Shown piece after piece: positions 25,946 through 36,077 of a DNA stretch of 64,000 bases. Origin of the DNA: W0P28-013 sp963621145. Lineage in GTDB: Bacteria; Bacteroidota; Bacteroidia; Bacteroidales; Paludibacteraceae. The translations under genes were made by a program, and so were the position numbers. Positions within the stretch are counted from its first letter, which is position 1. Each line of letters opens with the position of its first letter. The DNA lies in NCBI GenBank assembly GCA_963621145.1, contig CAVFDI010000002.1, positions 1-64,000 on the forward strand, read 5' to 3'. The notes below the pieces were generated by a model. It made no database searches. It was given only the letters and a program-made list of their open reading frames with translations, and had not been told where the DNA came from.

Positions 25946-28900
25946 TTGTCTCGTTTTTGGAAAATAGCATTGACTACGGTTGTGGTTGGGCTGATGGCGT
26001 TGCCGTTGGGCACGCTGTTGGCGCAGCGTCACAATCGCTCGAACGATGCCGACGACGAGCCTGACTACGATGTGCCAGCCGACACACTGCCGTCGTATGC
26101 CGTGAAACCTGCGCAACAGCAGACATACGATGATTTGACGCAGAAATATCCGATGGATTTGCAGCCGAGCAACGTGACGAGCTCGGTGGAATACGATCCG
26201 AACACGGGCAACTACATTTTCCACACCAAGGTGGGCGAAATGGACGTAGCAACGCCCTTTGTGATGTCGGACAGCGAGTACAAAAACTACACGCTGCGCA
26301 GCGGCATGAGCGACTATTTTCATCAGAAAAATGCCGAGGCGCAATCGAATTTCGAAGATAAATTCAATCTGGCTGATATGAAATTCAGCCTTGGCCCTGC
26401 CGAAAAGGTGTTTGGCCCGGGCGGCGTGCAACTGAAGACGCAAGGTTCGGCCGAATTGGTGTTTGGCATTGTAACGAACCGAATCGACAATCCTTCGCTT
26501 TCGGAGCGGTTGCGCAAAACCACAAGTTTCGATTTCGACACAAAAATTCAGCTGAATGTGAACGGCAAGGTGGGTAACAAGATAAACTTTGCCATGAACT
26601 ACAATACCGAAGCCACATTCGACTTCGACCAGCAGATGCTGAAATTGGGCTACGAAGGTCAGGAAGATGAGATTGTGCGCAAACTCGAGGTGGGCAATGT
26701 GAGCATGCCGCTCAACAGCTCGCTCATTCGCGGAAGTTCGGCACTGTTTGGCTTCAAAACTGAATTGCAATTTGGCAAATTGAGCGTTTCGGCGGTGGTT
26801 TCGCAGCAGAAATCGTCGAGCCAAAAAGTCAGCTCCAAAGGTGGCTCGCAAAAGCGTGAATTCGAGGTCGCCATCGATAAATACGACGAAAATCGCCACT
26901 TCTTCCTGTCGCAATATTTCCGCGACACCTACGATCAAAACATGAGCAAACTGCCCTACATCAGTTCGGGCGTAACCATCAACCGTATCGAAGTTTGGGT
27001 GACGAACAAGCGCGGCAGTTTCGACCAAGCGCGCAACATCATCGGTTTTATGGATTTGGCGGAAGGGCAGACGGTGGACAATTCGCATTGGACGCCAACA
27101 GGGAATCGGCTGCCCGACAACTCGTCGAACTCGCTCTACGACGAGATAAAATCGATGACCGACATTCGCGACATTCAGCAATTCAATAGTCTGATGGAGG
27201 CAACCTATTCGGGCATGGACATTGAAGGCGGCGAGGATTACGAAAAGATTGAGAGCGCACGCCGTTTGGAATCGTCGGAATATACGCTGAATAGCACATT
27301 GGGCTTCATTTCGCTGAAAACTGCGCTGAATGCCGACGAGGTTTTGGCGGTGGCATACGAATACACTTATGGCGGCAAAACTTATCAGGTTGGTGAATTT
27401 TCGACCGATGGTATTGAAACGCCTAACGCATTGATAGTGAAGATGTTGAAGAGTTCGGCACCATCGCCAACCAATGCCATGTGGAAGTTGATGATGAAAA
27501 ATGTCTATTCGCTTGGCGCAATGGGCGTTCAGTCGGAGAATTTCGAGCTGAATGTTCAGTACCACAACGACACCACGGGTGCATATCTCAACTATCTGAC
27601 CGAAGGAAACTGCAAAAATCAGATTTTGCTGAAGGTGATGAATCTTGATCGCTTGGATTCCAAGCAGCAGACGCGTCCCGATGGCAAATTCGACTATGTG
27701 GAGGGTTACACGGTCATCTCGTCGACGGGTCGAGTAATCTTCCCAGTGGTGGAACCATTTGGTTCGCACTTGCGCAAGATGATTGGAAATGATGCCATTG
27801 CCGACAAATATGTGTTCCAGGAGTTGTACGACAGCACGCTTGTGGTGGCGGCCGAATATACCGAGAAAAATAAATTTGTCCTTTCTGGAAAATATCAATC
27901 CACTTCGGGCAGCGAAATTCAGTTGAATGCCATGAATATTCCGCGCGGCTCGGTGGTGGTGACGGCTGGCGGTGCAACGCTCACCGAAAATGTCGACTAC
28001 ACGGTGGATTATGTGATGGGAACGGTTACCATATTGAACGAATCCATTTTGGCATCGGGCACTTCGGTAGATGTGTCGCTCGAAAATCAATCGCTCTTCA
28101 ACACGCAGCGCAAAACCCTGCTTGGCACGCATTTGGAGTATGCTTTCAACGATAATTTCTCGCTTGGCGGCACTGTGATGCACCTTTCGGAGATGCCGCT
28201 GGTGACCAAAACCGAAGTCGGCAGTGAACCAATTTCGAACACCATTTGGGGCTTGAATGCTGCCTATCGCGACGAGGCTCCGTGGCTCACCAAAGCCATT
28301 GATGCACTGCCGTTGTTGAATGCTACTGCCGCATCGAACATCTCGTTGAGTGGCGAGTTTGCCCAGATGATTCCGCGCCATCGCAAAATCGACAACAATC
28401 CGGGCTTTGCTTATCTCGACGATTTTGAATCGACCGAAACGACCATCGATCTGCGCTATCCGTACTATTGGCACTTGGCAAGCACGCCCTACGATGCCAC
28501 GGCTGGTGCGCTGTTCCCCGAGGCTTCGCTGTCGAACGATATAGAATATGGTGTAAATCGCGCACTTCTGTCGTGGTTCTCGGTCGACAATAGCGTTTTC
28601 AACCAAAACAACAGCACCACGCCAGAGCATATCCGAAGAAATCCCGATTTGCAGTCGAACCACTTGACGCGCGCTGTGCGTGAACAGGAAATATTCCCGA
28701 ATCGCGAGAGTATTCTAGGTCAATCGTCGTATCTGCCTGTGCTGAACCTGAGCTTCTATCCAAACGAGCGCGGTCCGTACAATCTCGATGTTACCAACAT
28801 CGACCCGCTCACGGGCAAACTCTCTAATCCTGAAAAGCGTTGGGGCGGTATCATGCGCAAGCTGGAAACAACCGATTTCGAAACGGCCAACATCGAATAT

Positions 28901-31900
28901 ATCGAATTTTGGCTGCTCGATCCATTTGTGTACGATACGCTCGGTACTTCGCTTGGCGGCGACCTCTATTTCAACCTTGGCGATGTGTCGGAAGATATTT
29001 TGAAAGATGGCAAAAAATTCTTCGAAAATGGCATGCCTGCCGATGGCGACATTACGCAATGTGATAGCACAGTGTGGGGACGTGTGCCGCGCAAACAGTC
29101 GATGGTGCTGGCTTTCGACAACGATGCCGATGCACGACTCTATCAAGATGTTGGTTTCGATGGCTTGCGCAACGAAGATGAGTTTGCCTTTTCGACCTAT
29201 CGCGACTATGTGGCAAAATTACGCGCTACTTTGCCTTCGAGCGTAATTTCTGAAATGGAAAATGATCCATTCTCGCCACTCAACGACCCAGCAGGCGATA
29301 ATTTCCATCATTATCGCGGCTCTGATTACGATAGCGAAGAGCGCACAATCCTCGATAGATACAAGCATTACAGCGGTCCAGAGGGCAACTCGCCATCGAC
29401 CGATGCCAGCAGCGAGAGTTATTCCACTTCGGCCACCACAGTGCCCGATGTTGAGGATATTAACCAAGACAACACGCTCAACGAGTACGAAAAATACTAC
29501 CAATATCATGTCAGTCTGCGCCATTCAGCCATGGAGGTTGGCACAAACTACATCACCAACAAAGTAGAAACTAGCGTAGAACTCGAAAATGGCAAGCGCG
29601 AGAGTGTAACTTGGTATCAGTTCAAAATTCCGATTCGTGAATATGAGAAGAAAGTCGGTTCCATTCGCGACTTCAAATCGGTGCGTTTCATGCGCATTTT
29701 CATGCATGGTTTTTACGAGCCGATGTTCTTGCGTTTCGGCACTTTGGAACTTGTTCGTGGCGAATGGCGCACCTACACCAAAACGCTCTACGATCCAACC
29801 AATCCGCCAACTACATCGGGTTCGCTCGGTGTTACAGCTGTGAGCATCGAAGAGAACAACAAGAAAACGCCTGTGAACTATGTGCTTCCGCCGGGTGTGT
29901 CGCGCGAAACCGACCCAAGTCAGCCGCAACTTACGCAGCAAAACGAGCAGTCGATGGTGCTTTCGGTGAGCAACTTGGCTCCTGGCGATGCGCGTGGCGT
30001 GTACAAAAACATCAGCATGGATATGCGCCAATATCGTCGTTTGCAGATGTTTGTCCATGCCGAGCAGATTCTCGACGAATTCACGCCTGCGCTCGACGAC
30101 TATGAACTTTCCATCTTTCTGCGCATGGGTAGCGACGCGCAAAACAACTATTACGAGTACGAAATTCCGCTGAAACTCACGCCACACGGCGTCTACACTT
30201 CGGCCGAGGCTGCCACTGTTTGGCCCGAAGAAAATATGTTCAATTTCGCTTTCGAACTCTTCACTGATGTAAAAAGCAGTCGCAATACGCAGAAAAACAA
30301 TGGCGGCTCGGTGTCGTACGCCACAGCCTATTCCGAATACGATCCCGATCATCCGCAGAACAAAATCACTGTGCTGGGAAATCCAAACTTGGGCGACATT
30401 CAGACCATAATGATTGGTGTGCGCAACCAAGGACGCGATCTGAAATCGGGTGAAATATGGGTTGATGAGTTGCGCCTGACAGATTACAACGAAGATGGCG
30501 GCTGGGCTGTGATGGCTAACGCATCGGTTGGTTTGTCGGATATTGGCAGCGTGAACCTTTCGGTGCGACACGAAACGGCTGGCTTCGGTGGAATAGAGGA
30601 GAGCCTGCTCGAGCGCCGCATGGACGACCTCACGCAGTTGAATGTGAGCGGCTCGATGGAATTCGGACGCTTCTTCCCCGAAAAAGCCAATGTGCGCATT
30701 CCGCTCTATGTCTCCTATTCGCTCGAAAATAGCACGCCGCAATACAATCCGCTCGATGGCGACATTCTGCTCGACGATGCGCTCGATGCGCTCGAAACCA
30801 AGACAGAACGCGATTCGCTGAAGAGCATGTCGGAGACCAAAACCACCAACACCAGCGTGAACCTGACCAATGTGAAGGTAGATTATCGCGTTGGCGACCG
30901 TCCGCGCGTGTACGATCCAGCCAACTTCTCGGCGTCGTATGCCTACACCGAAACGCACGAACTCGATCCCGAGACCGCGCGCGATGTTACGCTGCAGCAC
31001 CGTGGAACGCTTAGCTACAATTTCACCACAACGCCACGTCCGTGGGAACCGTTCAAAGATGTGAAAGGTCTGCAAAAGCCAGCTTGGCGTGTAATCAAAG
31101 ATTTCGGTATAAACTACGAACCTAGCGTTTTGGCATTTTCTACCACCATCAATCGCATCTACAGCGAGCGGCAATTGCGCGATCTCGAAGGCTCAATGCA
31201 ACTCGACTACTACGATGTGAATAATTCGCTGCTTTCGTCGAGCAAAGATTTCACTTGGGATCGTCAGTTCGAGTTGAAATACGATTTCACCAAAAATCTG
31301 AAATTCCAACTGCGCACCGCGTTTAATGCGCGTATCGAAGAGACCAAATACACGCCAGTGAACCGCGAATTCTTCCCCGACGAGTATGAAAATTGGAAAG
31401 ATACGGTGCTGAGCAGTTTGTCGCATTGGGGCAGTCCGTACGACTATCAGCAGGTGTTCAACGCCTCGTACACCGTGCCTTTTGCCAAAATGCCAATTTT
31501 CGATTGGATGACGGCCAGTGCACAGTACAACGCCACCTACAACTGGAATCGTGGTGCCGAAGTTGGCGATGATGTAACGCTCGGCAACGAAATTTCGAAC
31601 ATGGCCAACTGGCAGGTCGATGGTCAACTCAATTTCGAAAAACTCTACAACAAATCGAAATATCTGAAAGATATCAACTCGCGTTATTCGAGCAAGAGTG
31701 GCGGACAAAACAAACGTTTCCGCCCGAAAAACGAGACGCAAACCATTTCGCTCACCAAAGGCGAAGTCACCGAAATTAAACACAAACTAAACTCCAAACT
31801 GATAAGCGTGGCGGTTACCGACAGCACAGGCAAAACGGTGAAAGTGCATTACACCATAGTCGATGCCAACACGGTGCGCATTGCGGGCAAAGTGAACATG

Positions 31901-33379
31901 CAAAATCTGAAACTGACACTGCAAACCACCGACCCGAACAACGTTTCGCCAGCCAAGAAAGTGGGCGAACTCTCGGTGCGCTTCCTCATGCTCATCAGAC
32001 GCGTTTCGGTGTCGTATCGCGAGACGAACACGCTTGTGCTGCCAAGTTTCTCGGGCGATGCCAAATTCATGGGACAAAGTGTGAACAACGGCGTGCTGTC
32101 GCCTGGCTTGGATTTCGCATTTGGCATTCCGCGTCTCACCTACTTGAACAATGCCTCCGATCGCGGCTGGCTCTACATGAACGATTCCATCATCAATCCT
32201 GCAACGCAAAGTTACACTTCTGATTTCGATGTGAAGGTAAATCTTGAACCAATTCCAGGTTTGAAAATCGATCTGAATTCGAAGCGCGTCAGCACCGACC
32301 AATCGACCATTCAGTACATGTACGACGATATGCCGACCACTTTCACTGGCACATTCCGAATGACGCATGCCGCCATTCTCACCTCGTTCTGGAAGGTTGA
32401 GAAAGCCGATGCCAACTACCGTTCGCGCGCATTCGAGCAGTTCAAAGAAAATCGCGCCTATCTGGCCAACAAACTGCAACAACGCTACGAAGGAACACGC
32501 TATCCAACTTCGGGCTTTATGAGCGACAATGCGCTGGCTGGCAAAACCTACGATGCCGCCAATGGTACCTACAGTCGCAACTCGGCCGATGTGCTGATTC
32601 CTGCGTTCCTTGCTGCCTACACGGGTCGCGACATTTCGCGCGCCTCAACCTCCATTTTCCCATCGTTCTGGAGCATCATTCCAAACTGGAAAATCTCGTA
32701 CGATGGCTTGATGCGCATTCCAGGCATGAACAAGTATTTCCGCTCGTTCACGCTAAGCCATGCTTACCAATGCACCTACAATGTGTCGTCGTACTCGTCG
32801 TTCTCGAACTACGCCGAAAACGACGACGGCTTCGGTTTTGTGCGCGATGTAACCAGCGGAAACCCAATTCCATCGAGCAGTTACGACATCTCAAGCGTGT
32901 CGATCAACGAAAGTTTTTCGCCATTCATTGCTGTGGATATGGCTATGAAAAATTCGTTCACGGGCAAGGTGGAATATCGCCGCCAACGCAACCTCACGCT
33001 CAATCTCACCTCGTTGCAACTAGTGGAATCGACCAACGACGAGATAGTTGTGGGACTTGGCTATGTGGTGAAAGATTTTGATATTGTTCTAAAACTTAAA
33101 AATAAATCAAAAACTGTAAAGAACGACTTGACTACGCGCATCGATTTTTCGTTCAAGGACATAAAAACGCTTATTCGCAAAATTGACGAGGACGATGTGC
33201 AGCCAACAACGGGCAGCAAGGCGCTCACCATCAAACTAACGGCCGATTATGTGTTCAGTTCAAAACTCAATTTCCGCCTGTTCTACGATTACCAAATGAG
33301 CAAACCTGTCATCTCCACCTCGTATCCGCTCTCCACTTCGAATGTCGGATTTAGCATCAAATTTATGCTGACAAGGTAA
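25946..33379 (+). CDS. sprA: Cell surface protein SprA, type IX secretion/gliding translocon
   Basis: 2477 residues, the usual size of SprA (called Sov in Porphyromonas). Residues 1-27 form a signal peptide ending TLLAQ. The rest is a very large beta-rich barrel with the conserved MDLQPSNVTSSVEYDPNTG start, repeated FGPGGVQLKTQGSAEL-type segments and a C-terminal GFSIKFMLTR strand. SprA is the outer-membrane pore of T9SS. The first in-frame start is TTG at 25946. That codon lies in a TAGTTTTG string that itself resembles a -7 box, so a later start (the next Met, residue 17, would shorten the signal) cannot be excluded. Confidence 0.95.
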   Translation: MSRFWKIALTTVVVGLMALPLGTLLAQRHNRSNDADDEPDYDVPADTLPSYAVKPAQQQTYDDLTQKYPMDLQPSNVTSSVEYDPNTGNYIFHTKVGEMDVATPFVMSDSEYKNYTLRSGMSDYFHQKNAEAQSNFEDKFNLADMKFSLGPAEKVFGPGGVQLKTQGSAELVFGIVTNRIDNPSLSERLRKTTSFDFDTKIQLNVNGKVGNKINFAMNYNTEATFDFDQQMLKLGYEGQEDEIVRKLEVGNVSMPLNSSLIRGSSALFGFKTELQFGKLSVSAVVSQQKSSSQKVSSKGGSQKREFEVAIDKYDENRHFFLSQYFRDTYDQNMSKLPYISSGVTINRIEVWVTNKRGSFDQARNIIGFMDLAEGQTVDNSHWTPTGNRLPDNSSNSLYDEIKSMTDIRDIQQFNSLMEATYSGMDIEGGEDYEKIESARRLESSEYTLNSTLGFISLKTALNADEVLAVAYEYTYGGKTYQVGEFSTDGIETPNALIVKMLKSSAPSPTNAMWKLMMKNVYSLGAMGVQSENFELNVQYHNDTTGAYLNYLTEGNCKNQILLKVMNLDRLDSKQQTRPDGKFDYVEGYTVISSTGRVIFPVVEPFGSHLRKMIGNDAIADKYVFQELYDSTLVVAAEYTEKNKFVLSGKYQSTSGSEIQLNAMNIPRGSVVVTAGGATLTENVDYTVDYVMGTVTILNESILASGTSVDVSLENQSLFNTQRKTLLGTHLEYAFNDNFSLGGTVMHLSEMPLVTKTEVGSEPISNTIWGLNAAYRDEAPWLTKAIDALPLLNATAASNISLSGEFAQMIPRHRKIDNNPGFAYLDDFESTETTIDLRYPYYWHLASTPYDATAGALFPEASLSNDIEYGVNRALLSWFSVDNSVFNQNNSTTPEHIRRNPDLQSNHLTRAVREQEIFPNRESILGQSSYLPVLNLSFYPNERGPYNLDVTNIDPLTGKLSNPEKRWGGIMRKLETTDFETANIEYIEFWLLDPFVYDTLGTSLGGDLYFNLGDVSEDILKDGKKFFENGMPADGDITQCDSTVWGRVPRKQSMVLAFDNDADARLYQDVGFDGLRNEDEFAFSTYRDYVAKLRATLPSSVISEMENDPFSPLNDPAGDNFHHYRGSDYDSEERTILDRYKHYSGPEGNSPSTDASSESYSTSATTVPDVEDINQDNTLNEYEKYYQYHVSLRHSAMEVGTNYITNKVETSVELENGKRESVTWYQFKIPIREYEKKVGSIRDFKSVRFMRIFMHGFYEPMFLRFGTLELVRGEWRTYTKTLYDPTNPPTTSGSLGVTAVSIEENNKKTPVNYVLPPGVSRETDPSQPQLTQQNEQSMVLSVSNLAPGDARGVYKNISMDMRQYRRLQMFVHAEQILDEFTPALDDYELSIFLRMGSDAQNNYYEYEIPLKLTPHGVYTSAEAATVWPEENMFNFAFELFTDVKSSRNTQKNNGGSVSYATAYSEYDPDHPQNKITVLGNPNLGDIQTIMIGVRNQGRDLKSGEIWVDELRLTDYNEDGGWAVMANASVGLSDIGSVNLSVRHETAGFGGIEESLLERRMDDLTQLNVSGSMEFGRFFPEKANVRIPLYVSYSLENSTPQYNPLDGDILLDDALDALETKTERDSLKSMSETKTTNTSVNLTNVKVDYRVGDRPRVYDPANFSASYAYTETHELDPETARDVTLQHRGTLSYNFTTTPRPWEPFKDVKGLQKPAWRVIKDFGINYEPSVLAFSTTINRIYSERQLRDLEGSMQLDYYDVNNSLLSSSKDFTWDRQFELKYDFTKNLKFQLRTAFNARIEETKYTPVNREFFPDEYENWKDTVLSSLSHWGSPYDYQQVFNASYTVPFAKMPIFDWMTASAQYNATYNWNRGAEVGDDVTLGNEISNMANWQVDGQLNFEKLYNKSKYLKDINSRYSSKSGGQNKRFRPKNETQTISLTKGEVTEIKHKLNSKLISVAVTDSTGKTVKVHYTIVDANTVRIAGKVNMQNLKLTLQTTDPNNVSPAKKVGELSVRFLMLIRRVSVSYRETNTLVLPSFSGDAKFMGQSVNNGVLSPGLDFAFGIPRLTYLNNASDRGWLYMNDSIINPATQSYTSDFDVKVNLEPIPGLKIDLNSKRVSTDQSTIQYMYDDMPTTFTGTFRMTHAAILTSFWKVEKADANYRSRAFEQFKENRAYLANKLQQRYEGTRYPTSGFMSDNALAGKTYDAANGTYSRNSADVLIPAFLAAYTGRDISRASTSIFPSFWSIIPNWKISYDGLMRIPGMNKYFRSFTLSHAYQCTYNVSSYSSFSNYAENDDGFGFVRDVTSGNPIPSSSYDISSVSINESFSPFIAVDMAMKNSFTGKVEYRRQRNLTLNLTSLQLVESTNDEIVVGLGYVVKDFDIVLKLKNKSKTVKNDLTTRIDFSFKDIKTLIRKIDEDDVQPTTGSKALTIKLTADYVFSSKLNFRLFYDYQMSKPVISTSYPLSTSNVGFSIKFMLTR

Positions 33380-33571
33380 GAAAATAATGCCAGATTTCAG
33401 ATTGCGGCATCCACAACCAATTGAAAATAACCAGTCACACCTTTAACCAGAAATTAGAAATTAGAAATTAGAAATAATAACCAACTATCCCTGCCTAAAC
33501 CATTAAACTAATCAACCCACTTTATAAACTTTCCAACTTTACAAACTTTACAAACTTCATAAACTACATTC

Positions 33572-34912
33572 ATGGATTTTGTCCCCGAAATAGAGTTCCG
33601 CCCTGTCGACGAAATTCGCCGTTATCAAGAGCAGCGTTTGCACGAACATTTGGTCTATTTGCAAGCGCATTCGCCGTTCTATAAGCGTATGTTTGCCGAA
33701 AACAACATCGACATCAACGCCATTCGCACGCTCGACGATTTGCAGCGCATTCCCTTTACCGATAAAAAAGATTTGCAGACGCATAATGCTGATTTTCTGT
33801 GCGTTACGCCCGACGATATCATCGACTATATCACCACTTCTGGCACACTTGGCGATCCCGTAACTTTTGCTTGCAACGAGCACGACCTCGACCGCTTGGC
33901 CTACAACGAGGCTATTTCGTTTGCTTGCGCTGGCGTTACGCGTCACAATGTGGTGCAACTGATGACTACGCTCGACAAGCGTTTCATGGCAGGAATGGCT
34001 TATTTCCTTGGTTTGAGAAAATTGGGCGCTGGCATCATCCGCGTTGGCAATGGCATTCCAGAACTGCAGTGGGAAACCATTCGTCGCATAAAACCCGATA
34101 CAGTAATGTGCGTGCCGTCGTTCATTCTGCGCCTTATCGAATACGCCGAAGCGCACGGCATCGACTATCGAAACAGCAGCGTGAAACGCATCATCGGCAT
34201 TGGCGAAGGCTTGCGCGATCAGCAATTCAAGCTGAATTTGCTCGGCAATCGCATTCACGAAAAATGGCCCGAAGTGCAACTTTTTGCCACCTATTCTAGC
34301 ACCGAAATGTCGGCTACTTTTTCAGAATGTCCGTGCGGCTGCGGCGGTCACGTTCACCCCGAACTCATCATTGTCGAGATTATTGGCGAAGATAACAAGC
34401 CCGTTCCCGATGGTTGCGTTGGCGAAATTGTGGTAACCACGCTTGGCGTCGAAGGCATGCCGCTGCTGCGTTTCCGCACGGGCGATATGGCTGCCAAAAT
34501 CACCGATCGTTGCCAATGCGGACGCACTGCTTATCGCCTTACGCCGCTCGTTGGGCGCAAAAACAACATGATAAAACTGAAAGGCACCACGCTCTATCCG
34601 CCAGCTATAAACGATGTGCTCGACAATACCGAATATGTGGCAAACTATGTGGTGGTGGTGCGCGACAGTGCCGCTGGAACCGACGAGGTGGTGGTGCGCA
34701 TCGGTCTGAAAAAAGATTTTCCCTACGCACAACTCGCACCTACCATTGGCGAGGCAGAGTCGTCGCTCATCAAAGATCTGAAAGACCGTTTCCGTGCGCG
34801 CATTCGTGTTGCTCCGATAGTCGAGATTTTGCCGCCCGACCTCATTCAGGCCATCAATTTCCCCGCTCAATCGCGCAAACCCATCAAATTCATCGACGAA
34901 CGAAAAAAGTGA
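33572..34912 (+). CDS. Phenylacetate-CoA ligase-like AMP-forming enzyme
   Basis: 446 residues of the PaaK branch of the ANL superfamily. The adenylation P-loop is DYITTSGTLGDPVTF, followed by ATYSSTEMSATFSECPCGCG and the hinge-region GMPLLRFRTGD. The C-terminal domain contains RKNNMIKLKGTTLYPPAI. It activates an aryl or acyl acid as an acyl-adenylate and then a CoA thioester. The acid is unknown; in gut Bacteroidales such proteins are often paired with indolepyruvate oxidoreductase, which is not seen here. Preceded by about 190 bp of low-complexity TTTATAAACTT-like DNA. Confidence 0.85.
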   Translation: MDFVPEIEFRPVDEIRRYQEQRLHEHLVYLQAHSPFYKRMFAENNIDINAIRTLDDLQRIPFTDKKDLQTHNADFLCVTPDDIIDYITTSGTLGDPVTFACNEHDLDRLAYNEAISFACAGVTRHNVVQLMTTLDKRFMAGMAYFLGLRKLGAGIIRVGNGIPELQWETIRRIKPDTVMCVPSFILRLIEYAEAHGIDYRNSSVKRIIGIGEGLRDQQFKLNLLGNRIHEKWPEVQLFATYSSTEMSATFSECPCGCGGHVHPELIIVEIIGEDNKPVPDGCVGEIVVTTLGVEGMPLLRFRTGDMAAKITDRCQCGRTAYRLTPLVGRKNNMIKLKGTTLYPPAINDVLDNTEYVANYVVVVRDSAAGTDEVVVRIGLKKDFPYAQLAPTIGEAESSLIKDLKDRFRARIRVAPIVEILPPDLIQAINFPAQSRKPIKFIDERKK

Positions 34913-35067
34913 AAACCGTGCTTTTATCGTTTACTGAAGTAGGGTAGTAGCGAGCAAATTTTCGCTGTTTGTCTGCTGTAAATAATATTTTCGCGCCTTT
35001 TCTTTGAAATGTAATGTTTTGATTTTCAGAAGAATAGAAAAAAGTTTGCGAAAAAGTAGGAAAAAAG

Positions 35068-35098
35068 TTTGTTTGTGCGAAAAAAAGTCGTACCTTTG
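35068..35098 (+). promoter_or_regulatory. Promoter of tRNA-Phe
   Basis: TTTG (35068-35071), 19 nt, TACCTTTG (35091-35098), 18 nt before the tRNA. Confidence 0.75.
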
Positions 35099-35116
35099 CA
35101 GTCGCAAAACCGCAAT

Positions 35117-35189
35117 GGTGCCATAGCTCAGTTGGTAGAGCAAAGGACTGAAAATCCTTGTGTCACTGGTTCGATTCCCGTTGGCACCA
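35117..35189 (+). tRNA. tRNA-Phe (GAA)
   Basis: Perfect acceptor GGTGCCA/TGGCACC, discriminator A, anticodon arm AGGA-CTGAAAA-TCCT giving anticodon GAA, T loop TTCGATT. CCA is not encoded. Confidence 0.95.
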
Positions 35190-35196
35190 CACAAAA

Positions 35197-35233
35197 AGCC
35201 GCTTAACTCGTTCGAGTTGAGCGGTTCTTTTTT
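35197..35233 (+). terminator. Terminator of tRNA-Phe
   Basis: CCGCTTAACTCG (35199-35210) pairs with CGAGTTGAGCGG (35213-35224), followed by TTCTTTTTT. Confidence 0.9.
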
Positions 35234-35299
35234 ATTGGGAATTTGGCATATGCCAACTTCCACCGATTTTTCGTAACTTTGCAAGTCGAATGTTTTTTT

Positions 35300-35462
35300 G
35301 GTAGGGTCTAAAAATTATCTTTGCAAGAATTTTGAATTATAATCGAGCAGACGAAAAGTATGCCGATTAGAAACGAAGAATCGCAAAGAGCGATTAAACC
35401 GCAAAAGTATTTAGGAACTTGCCAAAGAAAAAATATAAGGCATAGAATTTTTAGAACCTATC
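35300..35462 (+). mobile_element. MITE-like element, copy 2 (163 bp, internally deleted)
   Basis: It begins GGTAGGGTCTAAAAATT and ends AATTTTTAGAACCTATC, matching the inverted repeats of copies 1 and 3. It lacks about 50 bp of the interior (the stretch around GAAGGAGCAGAGTGTCC). It carries TATCTTTG (35316-35323), a possible outward -7 box. It lies between a promoter-like TAACTTTG (35274-35281) and the acyltransferase frame, whose TTG codon begins at the next base. Confidence 0.8.
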
Positions 35463-36005
35463 TTGAAACAAAATCTTGCATATCGTCTGCTTGCGCGGCT
35501 TGGCTGGAAAGTTCGCTGCGATGTGCCGCTACCTGCCAAGGCGGTGGCTTGCATTGCACCACACACTAGCAATTGGGATTTTGTCTATGGCGTGCTAGCC
35601 AAGCGCGCCCTGCGTTTGCCCGTGCGTTTCCTGATGAAAAAAGAGTGGTTCGCCTTTCCGCTCGGTGGTTTTATGCGCAGCCTTGGCGGCATTCCAGTCG
35701 ACCGCAGCCACCACACATCGCTCACCGATGCCGTTGCCGACGAATTTGCGCGGCACGAGCGGTTCTACCTTGCCATCACACCCGAAGGCACACGCAGTCT
35801 CGTACGCCATTGGAAACGCGGTTTCTATTTCATTGCACAAAAGGCGCAAGTGCCAATAGTGCTGGCCTACATCGATTATTCCAAGCGCGAAATTGGTTTT
35901 AATCGTATTTTCAACCCTACGGGAAATGTTGATGCCGATATGGCACAAATCAAAGATTTTTACAAGACGATTGGTGCAAAATATCCCGAAAAGTTTGGCT
36001 TCTAA
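35463..36005 (+). CDS. 1-acyl-glycerol-3-phosphate acyltransferase-like protein
   Basis: 180 residues of the PlsC-type acyltransferase family. Motif I is HTSNWDF (H-x4-D), motif III TPEGTRS, and the YFIAQKAQVPIVLAY region follows. It probably transfers an acyl chain to a lysophospholipid or another lipid. The only usable start is TTG at 35463, the first base after a MITE-like element. The upstream in-frame codons run to a TAG inside the element, so the native 5' end may have been replaced. Confidence 0.8.
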   Translation: MKQNLAYRLLARLGWKVRCDVPLPAKAVACIAPHTSNWDFVYGVLAKRALRLPVRFLMKKEWFAFPLGGFMRSLGGIPVDRSHHTSLTDAVADEFARHERFYLAITPEGTRSLVRHWKRGFYFIAQKAQVPIVLAYIDYSKREIGFNRIFNPTGNVDADMAQIKDFYKTIGAKYPEKFGF

Positions 36006-36021
36006 ACAACGCTGACTACCA

Positions 36022-36060
36022 CAAAAAAAAGAGAACCCGAATGTCGAGTTCTCTTTCTTC
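36022..36060. terminator. Bidirectional terminator between acyltransferase and oadB
   Basis: AGAGAAC (36030-36036) pairs with GTTCTCT (36048-36054). The + strand tail is TTTCTTC; the minus strand tail is a run of eight T residues. It serves the two convergent genes. Confidence 0.75.
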
Positions 36061-36077
36061 TATTTTCCTAAGTGGAA

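Noticed and set aside
25940..28663. 907-codon frame antisense to sprA
   Set aside because: Shadow of the sprA codon pattern (heavy use of TCG, GCG and AAA-type codons keeps the opposite frame open); no signal, promoter or family match. The same holds for long antisense frames at 29525-31174, 38512-40635, 6467-7723 and 46315-47553.
35360..35569. 69-codon frame beginning MPIRNE inside MITE copy 2
   Set aside because: Starts within the element and runs out of frame into the acyltransferase gene; related starts in the other copies lead to unrelated peptides.
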